Shown one piece after another: positions 26,120 to 35,013 of a DNA stretch of 64,000 bases (within the stretch, counting starts at the first letter, position 1; every line of letters begins with the position of its first letter). Below the pieces are notes generated by a model. It did not search any database and was not told where the DNA came from. It was given only the letters and a program-made list of their open reading frames with translations. The position numbers and the translations under genes were made by a program. The stretch covers positions 2,004,501 to 2,068,500 of the forward strand of contig NZ_CP024307.1 in the NCBI RefSeq assembly GCF_002944405.1. Reading direction: 5' to 3'. Source of the DNA: Sinorhizobium fredii. Lineage in GTDB: Bacteria > Pseudomonadota > Alphaproteobacteria > Rhizobiales > Rhizobiaceae.

Positions 26120-27154
26120 TCAGATGGCGCCTTGATGCCGCTTCGCATAGGCAAGGATCGACTCGGGAGTGAGCGGATTGGAATCGACCATGATCGCTTC
26201 GAAGGGAGAGGCCTTGTCGCTGACGCGCACTTCCACATAGGCAGCCGCATAGGCCATGGTGCCGTCCGGCAGCGGGATCAATTCGGGCCGCTCGGTCGGG
26301 ATCGGGCCGATGTCCGGCAGCAGCACGAATTCGGTCATAGCCGGCGGCGTCGGGAAGGCTTGCGCGGGCGCGGCGAGTGCGTTCACCGGGGCGCCTGAGC
26401 CGAGCATCGACTTGGCCGGGACCGTGACGGTGCCGAGATCCTGCACCTGGTTGCGCAGCGGTTCGTTCGAGGCGACCATGACCCCCGTCGCGATCTGGCC
26501 TTCGGGCATCACACCCGGAGAACGATCGCCTTTCCTGACGTAGGACGCCATGAGATAGGGCATGTCGTTGCCCTCGAGCGGAGCCCGGCCGACATATTGA
26601 ACGCGAACCTTGGCGCTCCCCTTGCGCTTGATGTCCAGCATGTCAGCCGTCTTTGAGGAGACGTCGATGAGCCGGCCGTATTCATAAGGACCGCGGTCGT
26701 TGACGCGGACGATCACCGACGTGCCGTTCTCGAGGTTCGTGACCCGGGCATAGCTCGGCAGAGGAAAGGTCGGGTGCGCCGCCGACAGGTGATACTTGTC
26801 GTAGACTTCGCCGTTTGCCGTCAGGCGACCGTGAAAGGCCGATCCGTACCACGAGGCCATGCCGGTCTTGTTGTAGCCGAAATCCTCTTTCGGCTGATAC
26901 CACCTGCCCTTGACCTGATAGGCCTTGCCCACCTGATAGCGGCCGCCGCCCTTCGGAATATTGCGTCCGGTGGCGACCCGCGGGCTGGCTTTGACGCCAT
27001 AGACGGATTCGGCGAAGTATTCCTTGCTTCGCGACTTGCTCTTCTTGACACTGGATGTCGTCGATCCGCAGGCGGTAAGCATTGCGCACAGCAACGGAAC
27101 TGCAGCGAGCCGAATTCCCCTCACAAGGTATGCCGCTTTTCTATCGGATGTCAT
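26120..27154 (-). CDS. rlpA: RlpA family septal-ring lipoprotein, lytic transglycosylase type
   Basis: About 344 residues. The leader ends MLTAC, a lipobox with Cys near residue 30, so a lipoprotein. The RlpA double-psi beta-barrel domain is central: MASWYGSAFHGRLTANGEVYDKY, then ARVTNLENGTSVIVRVNDRGPY (catalytic region with conserved D) and LIDVSSKTADML. There is no recognisable SPOR domain at the C-terminus; the tail is different and may be lineage-specific. RlpA cleaves denuded glycan at division sites in some bacteria. ATG at 27154 chosen over a GTG three codons earlier. First of the rlpA-dac-tmk-holB run. Confidence 0.9.
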   Translation of the reverse strand: MTSDRKAAYLVRGIRLAAVPLLCAMLTACGSTTSSVKKSKSRSKEYFAESVYGVKASPRVATGRNIPKGGGRYQVGKAYQVKGRWYQPKEDFGYNKTGMASWYGSAFHGRLTANGEVYDKYHLSAAHPTFPLPSYARVTNLENGTSVIVRVNDRGPYEYGRLIDVSSKTADMLDIKRKGSAKVRVQYVGRAPLEGNDMPYLMASYVRKGDRSPGVMPEGQIATGVMVASNEPLRNQVQDLGTVTVPAKSMLGSGAPVNALAAPAQAFPTPPAMTEFVLLPDIGPIPTERPELIPLPDGTMAYAAAYVEVRVSDKASPFEAIMVDSNPLTPESILAYAKRHQGAI

Positions 27155-27453
27155 CTGTCCCACAAGATCATTCGCAATGCCGCACCGAAATGATCCGCAC
27201 TAGCCCCCGCGCAGAATTCGGCGTTCCGAAACGGAACAATCAAAGTAATCATGACAACAACAAGGCGGAATTGCGAACTGGATGGCGAAAGCGCCATTGA
27301 AATCTCGTCTTATGGTTTACAGAACGTAAAGATCGAAGGGCCGAAAGCCGCCAGATGGACAGTGCCAGTCCCTACGCGGAGCAACAAAATCATGGTGCTG
27401 AGCACAGCAAATCTTGCAAAGCCCGTTTGCTTCGGGCAATAACGCGGCTGCCC

Positions 27454-27543
27454 GGAGGAGTGGCCGAGCGGTTTAAGGCACCGGTCTTGAAAACCGGCGT
27501 GCGTGAAAGCGTACCGTGGGTTCGAATCCCACCTCCTCCGCCA
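27454..27543 (+). tRNA. tRNA-Ser (anticodon UGA)
   Basis: A 90-base serine tRNA with encoded CCA. Acceptor GGAGGAG pairs with CTCCTCC, followed by discriminator G and CCA. D-arm starts TGGCCGAGCGG, the anticodon stem-loop CCGGTCTTGAAAACCGG has anticodon TGA at 27488-27490, a long variable arm follows (type II), and the T-loop is GGTTCGAATCC. Reads UCA codons and perhaps other UCN. Confidence 0.97.
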
Positions 27544-27671
27544 CTGAGCTTCCCAAATCTTCCTATCAGCACCGAGTTGACAACCGGGACCGTCCAGGGT
27601 CCGCGCCCGCTTGGCCGCATATCATTATCTCCTGACCGGAACTTTGTATCTGCAGCGGGGTTGCAGGCGAT

Positions 27672-28265
27672 GTGCGAGCAAGATCAATCAGTGACGTTGC
27701 CGAGCGCATGCCCATTTCGAGAAAGCCACCCGATGAAGAAGCGACGGATCGGCCGCTTGCAGGCTCGCGCAGGCTGGATCGTAACATCAATGCGATTCTG
27801 AAACGGCGCCGGGAGGCGGAACTTGGAAAGACGCTTCAAGACAAGATTGCAGATACAATTACGCGCTTTGCCGGCTCGATGACCTTCATCTATCTTCATC
27901 TCGCGGCATGCGTCTTCTGGATCGCGGCGAACATGAGATGGTTGCCTGGTGTGCCCGTCTTCGACCCGAGCTTTGTAATCCTCGCCATGGTCGCCTCCGT
28001 GGAGGCGATCTTCATCTCCACTTTCGTTCTCATCAGTCAGAACCGAATGGCGGCGGACGACGACAAGCGGGCAGATCTCAACCTGCAAATATCACTGCTG
28101 GCCGAACAGGAGGCGACCCAACTGCTGACCTTGGTCTCGGCAATTGCCGCTCGGCTTGACGTGAGGACAGCGGTAGACGCCGAGGTCGGCGAACTCGCGA
28201 CCGAAGTGACTCCCGAAGACGTGCTCGACCGACTGGAAAAACGGCAAGCCGGCAGCGACGATTAG
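27672..28265 (+). CDS. DUF1003 domain-containing membrane protein
   Basis: Up to 197 residues. The DUF1003 pattern is clear: ITRFAGSMTFIYLHLAACVF then WLPGVPVFDPSFVILAMVASVEAIFISTFVLISQNRM, two or three membrane helices, and AEQEATQLLTLVSAI after. The family is common in bacterial membranes with unknown function. The GTG at 27672 is one start; an ATG at 27708 would remove 12 residues, and the ribosome site is unclear at both. It follows the tRNA on the same strand. Confidence 0.85.
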   Translation: MRARSISDVAERMPISRKPPDEEATDRPLAGSRRLDRNINAILKRRREAELGKTLQDKIADTITRFAGSMTFIYLHLAACVFWIAANMRWLPGVPVFDPSFVILAMVASVEAIFISTFVLISQNRMAADDDKRADLNLQISLLAEQEATQLLTLVSAIAARLDVRTAVDAEVGELATEVTPEDVLDRLEKRQAGSDD

Positions 28266-28446
28266 ATACCGCTCTTGCGAATCTACTCGAGGCAAAACCT
28301 CCTACCTTCCGGAGCTCGAAACCGCGGTCGGCATTGCTCCGCTCCGAGGCCGCTTTCTCGTTAGATGCATTCTTTGCATTTCGTTGGGTTTGCGACGGGA
28401 TCAGTCGCTTGCTCCAGGGATCAGCCTTGATCTTTCGGCCACCAGG

Positions 28447-28640
28447 CTAGAACTTCACCACGAGCCCGAGAATCGGACCCTGCTGCACGACGTCGAACAG
28501 AAAACCGTCGTTGCTGTAGTCGACGCCCAGGGCGCGGTAGCCGGCGACAGCCGACACCGTGTCGCTGAAGCGATAGCCGATGGCGGCGGCGACGTCCCAG
28601 TCGAGGTCGGCCTGGCCGGCGCCCACGAGGCCCCATCCGG
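28447..28640 (-). pseudogene. Outer-membrane beta-barrel protein, 3' fragment
   Basis: Only the last 65 or so codons of a rhizobial outer-membrane protein remain: GQADLDWDVAAAIGYRFSDT, GYRALGVDYSNDGFLFDVVQQG and the closing LGLVVKF. The alternating hydrophobic strands and terminal Phe are the signature of a barrel closing strand. Homology stops abruptly near 28640-28668, where an unrelated fragment begins in the opposite direction, so the 5' part was deleted. It cannot make a functional porin-like protein. Confidence 0.75.
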
Positions 28641-28667
28641 TCAGAAAGATCTCCGGCGTGAAGATCA

Positions 28668-29320
28668 TGGACTGGGAGGTCTCGGCCTCCGGCTATGCGG
28701 CGGTCTGGGCCAGGGAAAACAGGCGCGAATCCCTGTGGGACGCGATGGAACGCAAGGAAACCTATGCCACGACCGGGCCGCGCATGATCGTGCGCTTCTT
28801 CGGCGGATGGGACTTCGAGGCCCGTGATGCCGAGGATCGCCTGCCGGCGCGGATCGGCTACAGCAAGGGCGTGCCGATGGGTGGCGACCTCAGCGCGGCA
28901 CCCGGCGGCAAAGCGCCGACCTTCCTTGTCGCGGCGTTGAAGGACCCGATCGGCGCCAATCTCGACCGCTACCAGATCGTCAAGGGCTGGTTGGACAAGG
29001 ACGGAAACCCGCACGAGAAGGTCTATGACGTCGCCTGGTCGGGCGACGGCAAGCTTCCACCGGTCGGCAATACCGTAGACGAGGCGAACGCCACCTGGAC
29101 CAACACGGTCGGCGCACCTGAACTCATCGCCGTGTGGAAGGATCCGGAATTCGACTCCAACCAGCCCGCCTTCTATTACGGCCGGGTGATCGAAATTCCG
29201 ACGCCGCGCTGGACCGCCTATGACGGCAAGCGATTTGGCGTGAAGCCTTTGCCGGGCACCGCGACGACCATCACGGAGCGCGCCTACACGTCGCCGATCT
29301 GGTACACGCCGAAGTCCTGA
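28668..29320 (+). pseudogene. DUF3604 domain protein, C-terminal fragment
   Basis: About 217 codons matching the last third of large DUF3604 proteins: WEVSASGYAAVWARENRRES, ATTGPRMIVRFFGGWDFEA, GGKAPTFLVAALKDPIGANL and ERAYTSPIWYTP at the end. Full-length members exceed 600 residues, so about two thirds, including the metal-binding N-terminal part, is gone. The break is next to the outer-membrane fragment: the two 3' ends point away from a common junction, a deletion or inversion scar. Confidence 0.8.
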
Positions 29321-29436
29321 CGGCATGCCGCTGACCGCGTCGGAAAGATTTGAGAACGTTCGGCAGTGCCGCAGATCTTTTCGCGTGGCCAGGCATCGAA
29401 GCCGCCACGCAAAATCGACGAATTCAATTCCTGGGA

Positions 29437-29751
29437 CTAGCTGTTCTGGACCTGCTCGACCGCTTGTGCCAGGAACTCCAGCATGCGCACGCGGATGTCG
29501 GCTTCCGACTGCGCCACCCCGGCCGCGTCGAAGTCGGCCTTGATCTTGCGCACGACGTCCTCGTGGCCGGCTTCCTCGATATCTGCGGTGATGACGTCAC
29601 GCGCGTAGGCTTCGGGGTCCGCCTTGTTGAGGAGGCCGGCGGCCCAGAGGCCGAGCATCCTGTTGCGCCGCGCCAAGGCCTTGAACCTCAACTCTTCGTC
29701 CATCGCGAACTTTGCCTCGAAAGCCTTCTCGCGATCCTGCATCGTCGTCAT
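29437..29751 (-). CDS. DUF1476 domain-containing protein
   Basis: 104 residues, MTTMQDREKAFEAKFAMDEE start, RFKALARRNRMLGLWAAGLL then AEAYARDVIxADxEEAGHEDV-like middle and VRKIKADFDAAGV. This matches the DUF1476 family, the zeta-type inhibitor of alphaproteobacterial F1-ATPase (as shown in Paracoccus), so it is likely a regulator of ATP synthase. GGGAGG precedes the ATG at 29751 by seven bases. It diverges from purC. Confidence 0.85.
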   Translation of the reverse strand: MTTMQDREKAFEAKFAMDEELRFKALARRNRMLGLWAAGLLNKADPEAYARDVITADIEEAGHEDVVRKIKADFDAAGVAQSEADIRVRMLEFLAQAVEQVQNS

Positions 29752-29975
29752 CAATCGACCTCCCTCAAGTTGCCGGCCAGCATTCTCGCATAATGCAGTG
29801 TGCCGGCGGAAGAGCAACCTGCGTTTTCGTCTTTGGCGCCTTTCATGATACCCTGATCTAAATCGGGGGAAGGAAAGATACGCCGATTGTGAAATGCGTT
29901 CTTTTCAGATATGGACCCGCTGAGAAAATTCCAAATGCGCGACCCAAGAGCGCCAACAACCACAGAGACAAGTCC

Positions 29976-30740
29976 ATGAATCGTCGCCGCCGTATCTACG
30001 AGGGCAAGGCAAAGATCCTTTACGAGGGTCCGGAACCGGGCACGCTCATCCAGTTCTTCAAGGATGATGCGACCGCGTTCAACAAGAAGAAGCATGACGT
30101 CATCGACGGCAAGGGCGTACTCAACAACCGCATTTCCGAGTACATCTTCACTCATCTCAACAAGATCGGCATTCCGACGCACTTCATTCGCCGCCTCAAC
30201 ATGCGCGAGCAACTGATCAAGGAAGTGGAGATCATTCCGCTCGAGATCGTCGTGCGCAATGTCGCCGCCGGTTCGCTCGCAAAGCGCCTCGGCATCGAGG
30301 AAGGCACCGTGCTGCCGCGCTCGATCATCGAGTTCTACTACAAGGCCGATGCGCTCGACGACCCGATGGTCTCGGAAGAGCACATCACCGCGTTCGGCTG
30401 GGCGAGCCCGCAGGAACTCGACGATATCATGGCGCTTGCCATCCGCATCAACGACTTCCTGTCGGGCCTCTTCCTTGGCGTCGGCATCCAACTCGTCGAC
30501 TTCAAGATCGAATGCGGCCGCCTCTACGAAGGCGACATGATGCGCATCGTTCTGGCCGACGAGATTTCGCCGGACAGCTGCCGGCTGTGGGACGTCGAGA
30601 CCAAGGAAAAGATGGACAAGGATCGGTTCCGCCGCGACATGGGCGGCCTGGTCGAGGCCTATCAGGAAGTGGCCCGCCGTCTCGGCATCATCAACGAGAA
30701 CGAGCCGCCGCGCGGTTCCGGACCCGTGCTCGTCAAGTAA
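29976..30740 (+). CDS. purC: SAICAR synthetase
   Basis: Phosphoribosylaminoimidazole-succinocarboxamide synthase, 254 residues. It joins CAIR and aspartate in purine synthesis. Motifs: [12 protein letters not shown] (ATP loop), KDDATAFN and [17 protein letters not shown], then [13 protein letters not shown]. The ATG at 29976 is supported by [13 protein letters not shown], the usual start. First of purC-purS-purQ on one strand. Confidence 0.97.
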   Translation: MNRRRRIYEGKAKILYEGPEPGTLIQFFKDDATAFNKKKHDVIDGKGVLNNRISEYIFTHLNKIGIPTHFIRRLNMREQLIKEVEIIPLEIVVRNVAAGSLAKRLGIEEGTVLPRSIIEFYYKADALDDPMVSEEHITAFGWASPQELDDIMALAIRINDFLSGLFLGVGIQLVDFKIECGRLYEGDMMRIVLADEISPDSCRLWDVETKEKMDKDRFRRDMGGLVEAYQEVARRLGIINENEPPRGSGPVLVK

Positions 30741-30774
30741 CGATGCTGGCCAAGTGAATTTCGGGGATAAGCAA

Positions 30775-31017
30775 GTGATCAAGGCACGCGTAACCGTGAC
30801 GTTGAAGAATGGCGTTCTGGACCCTCAAGGCAAGGCAATCGAAGGCGCGCTCGGGGCGCTTGGCTTCGACGGCATCGGCCAGGTCCGCCAGGGCAAGGTC
30901 TTCGACCTGCAGCTCGAGACCGCAGACAAGGCCAAGGCCGAAGCCGAGCTCAAGGCTATGTGCGAGAAGCTGCTCGCCAACACGGTGATCGAAAATTACA
31001 GTATTTCCCTCGCCTGA
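30775..31017 (+). CDS. purS: Phosphoribosylformylglycinamidine synthase subunit PurS
   Basis: 80 residues. Small subunit of the three-part FGAM synthase; with PurQ and PurL it makes FGAM from [24 protein letters not shown] at the start and [11 protein letters not shown] in the middle are diagnostic. The start is the GTG at 30775 with GGGGATAAG before it. It sits 34 bases after purC and 130 bases before purQ. Confidence 0.95.
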   Translation: MIKARVTVTLKNGVLDPQGKAIEGALGALGFDGIGQVRQGKVFDLQLETADKAKAEAELKAMCEKLLANTVIENYSISLA

Positions 31018-31147
31018 CGGCGGGGGAATTTCTGCGCCGGCCGTCACGATCGGACGCGACCCTCGGATCGGTTCACCGGCGTTTCCAGCATTGATGTTCA
31101 CCTCGCGCGCTTCAGGGCCGCGGGGCCAAGGCAAGGTATCTACGCCC

Positions 31148-31819
31148 ATGAAGTCAGCCGTCGTTCAGCTTCCAGGCCTTAACCGCGATCGCGACATGAT
31201 CGCGGCGCTTACGAAGATCTCCGGCAAGACGCCGGTGACCGTCTGGCAGACCGAGACGGAGATCCCGGATGTCGACCTGATTGTCATTCCCGGCGGCTTT
31301 TCCTATGGCGACTACCTGCGCTGCGGCGCGATCGCCGCGCGCATGCCGGTGATGCAGGCGATCAAGGCCAAGGCCGAGCAAGGCGTGCGCGTCCTTGGCG
31401 TGTGCAACGGCTTCCAGATCCTCGTCGAAGCGGGCCTGCTGCCGGGCGCGCTGATGCGCAATGCCTCGCTGAAATTCGTCTGCCGCGAAGTGAAGCTCGA
31501 AGTCGTCAATGCGGAGACGGACTTCACCCGTGCCTACGCCAAGGGCCAGGTGATCCGCAGCCCCGTCGCCCACCATGACGGAAACTATTTCGCCGACGCC
31601 GAAACCTTGAAGGCGGTGGAAAGCAATGGTCAGGTCGTCTTCCGCTATGCCGAAGGCACCAACCCGAACGGCTCTCTCAACGATATTGCCGGCGTGGTGA
31701 ATGACCGCGGCAATGTTCTTGGCATGATGCCGCACCCGGAAAACCTGATCGAAGCGGCCCATGGCGGCTCGGATGGCCGCGGCATCTTCGCCTCGGCGCT
31801 CGACGTAATCGCCGCTTAA
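31148..31819 (+). CDS. purQ: Phosphoribosylformylglycinamidine synthase subunit PurQ
   Basis: Glutaminase subunit of FGAM synthase, 223 residues. The class I glutamine amidotransferase triad is visible: Cys86 in GVCNGFQIL and the His of [15 protein letters not shown]. Provides ammonia to PurL, whose gene lies 3.2 kb downstream, separated by five other genes. The ATG at 31148 matches the standard [14 protein letters not shown] start. Confidence 0.97.
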   Translation: MKSAVVQLPGLNRDRDMIAALTKISGKTPVTVWQTETEIPDVDLIVIPGGFSYGDYLRCGAIAARMPVMQAIKAKAEQGVRVLGVCNGFQILVEAGLLPGALMRNASLKFVCREVKLEVVNAETDFTRAYAKGQVIRSPVAHHDGNYFADAETLKAVESNGQVVFRYAEGTNPNGSLNDIAGVVNDRGNVLGMMPHPENLIEAAHGGSDGRGIFASALDVIAA

Positions 31820-31870
31820 CCGTATCGCTGCTAGAAGGCGGTATCCATCGTCACGCGCGCGAGGCCGCCT

Positions 31871-32278
31871 ATGCCATCCATGAAATGCAGACAATTCGCA
31901 GCGCTCGGCTGCGTCGCCGCAAGCTTTGTGCTCGTTGGCGGGTGCCAATCCAACCGCCCAACCTCCGCGCCTGCGAGCTCCGCCGCGCTCCCGACGATGG
32001 AGCGCGTTGCGCTTGGCGCCAATGGCTGCTGGTTCAAGTCGGGCGACCCGGCCTTCAAGGCCTATCGGCTCGCACCGGAACTCAATTCCTTCTCCGGGCG
32101 CCCGCGCATTTTGCTCGTGCCGCGCAAATCGCCCGAGTCACGCCCCCTCGCGGTCATCCAAGCCGAAGGGCACCCTGCCCGGCTGCAGGCCTTCGGTCCG
32201 CTTCTCAGCGAGCCGGTGGGCACGCGGATCGCGTCGGACGTGCGGCGCTGGGCCGCCGGCGGCCAGGGCTGCAGTTGA
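31871..32278 (+). CDS. Putative lipoprotein, 135 residues
   Basis: Signal peptide with lipobox LVGGC, Cys near residue 25, then an NRPTSAPASS linker and a compact domain with VALGANGCWFKSGDPAFKAY near residues 45-65. A conserved Cys and Trp in GCWFKSxDPAF is the recognisable feature, seen (as I recall) in small Rhizobiales lipoproteins without known function. It follows purQ by 51 bases on the same strand but shows no purine link. Confidence 0.7.
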   Translation: MPSMKCRQFAALGCVAASFVLVGGCQSNRPTSAPASSAALPTMERVALGANGCWFKSGDPAFKAYRLAPELNSFSGRPRILLVPRKSPESRPLAVIQAEGHPARLQAFGPLLSEPVGTRIASDVRRWAAGGQGCS

Positions 32279-32413
32279 GCTCAAACAACCGAGTTCCCGA
32301 TCCGAGCTCGGCGGTCTCGCGCGCCGCGGATAAATCGTCCGCGCCTAGCCTCTGCGTCGTGGCGGCAAGCAAACAGACGGGCGGCGGCGCCACATCTTTG
32401 AACGCATCCCGCT

Positions 32414-32647
32414 CTAACGCCAGAACGGAACGGCAGCCTCTCGCCGTGCTTCAGCCTCGCTGACGCCGATGTCCTTCAACTGGTGGTCGCTCAAGTCGCC
32501 CAGCACCAGACGGCTGCGCCTCTTCGCGGCCAATGCACAGTAGAAGCGCCACAGCCTAGCTGGAATACTCAAGTTGGCGCTTTGCCCGCGATGGCTGGGC
32601 CTCTCGGTGTGCCGCGGCGACAACTGAATTGTATTAATTGTATTCAT
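32414..32647 (-). CDS. DUF1127 domain-containing protein
   Basis: 77 residues; the C-terminal half has the DUF1127 core: RLWRFYCALAAKRRSRLVLG then DLSDHQLKDIGVSEAEARRE. Small Arg-rich DUF1127 proteins are abundant in rhizobia and, in Agrobacterium, have been linked to phosphate and carbon metabolism and RNA turnover. GAGG lies nine bases before the ATG at 32647. It is divergent from the MocR gene with an 82-base shared interval. Confidence 0.85.
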   Translation of the reverse strand: MNTINTIQLSPRHTERPSHRGQSANLSIPARLWRFYCALAAKRRSRLVLGDLSDHQLKDIGVSEAEARREAAVPFWR

Positions 32648-32716
32648 TGCTCTGAACCTCAACGCCGTACTGTCGCACCATCCTGTGATAATTGACTCTG
32701 CAATTGAGGCAATATA

Positions 32717-32726
32717 GACAATTGTC
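32717..32726. promoter_or_regulatory. Palindrome GACAATTGTC before mocR
   Basis: A perfect 10-base palindrome three bases before the MocR ATG, with a second CAATTG at 32701-32706. MocR/GntR regulators often bind such sites in their own promoters; autoregulation is likely but inferred. Confidence 0.45.
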
Positions 32727-32729
32727 ACT

Positions 32730-34148
32730 ATGACAACTTGGCTACCGGATATACAGCAGGGGCACGGGCCGCTTTACGCGCGGATCGCCGACCAGATTGA
32801 ACAGGCGATCGGCAGCGGCGCCCTGCCCGTCGGCACCAAGCTGCCGCCGCAACGCAATCTGGCCTTCGACATCGGGGTGACGATCGGAACGATCGGCCGG
32901 GCCTACAACATCGTGCGGGAGCGCGGACTTGTGAGCGGCGAGGTCGGCCGCGGCACCTATGTGCTGGACCATCCGGAGAGCAGACCGCCCGAACAGGCCG
33001 ATCCACTCACCACGTCGCTAGCCGGTACCCGTCCGATCGTCGCGCCGCCCGGCAAGCTGCGCTTCGACAGCACGGCGGCGCCGGACATCGGCCAGGGCGA
33101 CATTCTGGCAAGATTGCTCGGTGACATCAGCCGGGAGCATCATGCGGACATTGCGAGCTATGCCCGCAATTTTCCTGATCATTGGTTCGAAGCGGGTGCG
33201 CAGTGGCTGGCGAGCGGCAGCTTTCGACCGACACCGGAATGCATCGTGCCGACGCTCGGTGCGCACGCCGCCGTCATTGCCGTGATTTCGGCGGTCACCT
33301 CGCCGGGCGACCGCATCGCCTTCGAAACCCTGACCTATTCGCAGGTAAGCCGCAGCGCCGGGCTGATCGGGCGGCGGATCGCGCTGCTCGCAAGCGATGA
33401 GTTCGGCCTGATCCCGGAGGATTTCGAGCGCGTTTGCGCCCAGCAGCATCCGAAGCTCGCCTTCCTGATGCCAAGCGCGCAGAACCCTACGGTGGCGATC
33501 ATGCCGCTCGAGCGGCGCCAGGCGGTCGCCGAAATCGCCCGCAAATACGGTGTATGGCTGGTCGAGGACAATCTCTATGGCTCGATGACCGGTGATCCCA
33601 TTCCGCTTCTCGCCGAACTAGCGCCGGAGCGGACTTTCCTCGTCGGCGGCCTGTCGAAGTCCGTTGCCGCCGGCGTGCGCGGCGGCTGGGTCGCCTGCCC
33701 GCCACATTTCAGCCAGCGCATCCGCATCGCCCACAAGATGATCAGCGGCGGCCTTCCGTTCCTCCTTGCCGAACTTTGCGCCCGCCTTGTTCTTTCAGGG
33801 GCCGCCTCCTCCCTGCGCGGCCGCGGCGTCGAGGAAATCGGCAAGCGCGTCGCCATGGCGCGCGAAATCTTCTCCGGCTTCGAGTTCAACGACCACCCGA
33901 AGGTACCCTTCCTCTGGCTGAAGCTCCCGGAGCCCTGGCTGTCGGGAACCTTCAAGCAGGCAGCCCTCCAGGAAGGCGTGCTGATCGACGACGAGGACGA
34001 ATTCAAGGCGGCCCGGTCCGACCGCGTCTTCCACCGCATCCGCGTCGGATTCTCCTCGCCGGCCAAGCGGAGCGACGTGGAGGCCGGGTTCCAGATCTTG
34101 CGACGCCTGCTCGATAGCGGCCGTACCGGCTACGACAGCTTCGACTAA
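32730..34148 (+). CDS. MocR-type regulator (GntR DNA-binding domain fused to aminotransferase)
   Basis: 472 residues. Residues 10-80 are a GntR winged helix (LYARIADQIEQAIGSGALPVGTKLPPQRNLA). The rest is a fold-type I PLP aminotransferase-like domain: SAQNPTVAIMP, VEDNLYGSM and the PLP lysine in GGLSKSVAAGVRGGWV. Such regulators sense PLP-linked amines or amino acids; the gene regulated is unknown. It is divergent from DUF1127. Ribosome site is obscured by the palindrome before the start. Confidence 0.93.
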   Translation: MTTWLPDIQQGHGPLYARIADQIEQAIGSGALPVGTKLPPQRNLAFDIGVTIGTIGRAYNIVRERGLVSGEVGRGTYVLDHPESRPPEQADPLTTSLAGTRPIVAPPGKLRFDSTAAPDIGQGDILARLLGDISREHHADIASYARNFPDHWFEAGAQWLASGSFRPTPECIVPTLGAHAAVIAVISAVTSPGDRIAFETLTYSQVSRSAGLIGRRIALLASDEFGLIPEDFERVCAQQHPKLAFLMPSAQNPTVAIMPLERRQAVAEIARKYGVWLVEDNLYGSMTGDPIPLLAELAPERTFLVGGLSKSVAAGVRGGWVACPPHFSQRIRIAHKMISGGLPFLLAELCARLVLSGAASSLRGRGVEEIGKRVAMAREIFSGFEFNDHPKVPFLWLKLPEPWLSGTFKQAALQEGVLIDDEDEFKAARSDRVFHRIRVGFSSPAKRSDVEAGFQILRRLLDSGRTGYDSFD

Positions 34149-34235
34149 TTCCCTGCCAGACGACTTTCGCACAGGCGACGACGATTTATAGTTCGCGTAA
34201 CGCCTGAGTCGATTCGCCTTTCCAAAGGATCTGGC

Positions 34236-34271
34236 ATGCTTTCTTCAACTTGGCTCGGTGCCCGAGCCTGA
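34236..34271 (+). CDS. 11-codon leader frame coupled to the PagL-like gene
   Basis: ATG at 34236 follows AAAGGAT, the best ribosome site here, and reads MLSSTWLGARA before TGA at 34269-34271. The TGATG overlap starts the main gene. Either a coupling leader or the true 5' end of the main gene, shifted by one base. Marked low because it is very short. Confidence 0.35.
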   Translation: MLSSTWLGARA

Positions 34272-34822
34272 TGCTCGGTTCCGTCGGAGCCTTCGCGTTC
34301 CTGGCATCTCTTGGGGCCACACCCGTTCACGCGGCAGAGCCGATCTTCGACGAACTCCGTTTCGGTGCGACGACCTCCATCGGCGACGGCGACAATCAGG
34401 AGGACGGCGTCTTCCCATCCGTGACCGTCTTTTTCGACCCGTTCGGTGCAGACAGTGCTACCGGCTTTATTGAAAAGGTCCTGCGGCCACGGGTGCATGC
34501 CGGAGCCTCGATCGCAACCGCGTCGAACGGCGTCAACCAGGTGTATGGCGGGTTCAGTTGGGACGTCGACATCACCGAGCGTTTCTTTGTCGAGCTCGGT
34601 GCCGGCGGCACGGTTCACGACGGCGACCTGAACGATGACGGAACGAGCGGGCCGAAGCTTGGCTGTCGGCTGATGTTCCGCGAATATGCCGCCGCCGGGT
34701 TTCGCTTCGACGATCACTGGAACCTGTCGGCAACGGTGGAACACTCCTCCAATGCCAATCTTTGCAATGGACCCAACGACGGTTTGACGCGTGCGGGACT
34801 GATGCTCGGCTACAAATTCTAG
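34271..34822 (+). CDS. PagL-like acyloxyacyl hydrolase, outer membrane
   Basis: 183 residues from the ATG at 34271, with a signal peptide (MLGSVGAFAFLASLGATPVH then AAEP). The body is a small outer-membrane beta-barrel; the ending VEHSSNANLCNGPNDGLTRA then GLMLGYKF resembles PagL/lipid A 3-O-deacylase-type proteins, with His-Ser where the catalytic pair lies. It may remove an acyl chain from lipid A. The start at 34271 has no ribosome site of its own but overlaps the stop of an 11-codon frame with a good site; translational coupling or a frameshift is possible. Confidence 0.7.
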   Translation: MLGSVGAFAFLASLGATPVHAAEPIFDELRFGATTSIGDGDNQEDGVFPSVTVFFDPFGADSATGFIEKVLRPRVHAGASIATASNGVNQVYGGFSWDVDITERFFVELGAGGTVHDGDLNDDGTSGPKLGCRLMFREYAAAGFRFDDHWNLSATVEHSSNANLCNGPNDGLTRAGLMLGYKF

Positions 34823-35013
34823 CGGCTGAGAAACGGAATTTCCGGTCGGGAGCACGTCGGCTGGCTCCTGTTGATCTGCGGTATTTTTCTGTCGCGCCGC
34901 GGCGCGTCATAGGCTAAAGAAGCCGCAAAGCGCCCCCTGTTTGTGTTGCGGTTCGCACGCGCCGTGTCCCTGTCGGAAGGGGTGAGCGCCGCCCGAAGGA
35001 TTGACGGTCGACG

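Noticed and set aside
28421..29326. Long minus-strand open frame of 301 codons
   Set aside because: It is opposite the DUF3604 fragment, has shadow composition (Arg/Gly-rich) and no family match; the plus-strand fragment has clear homology.
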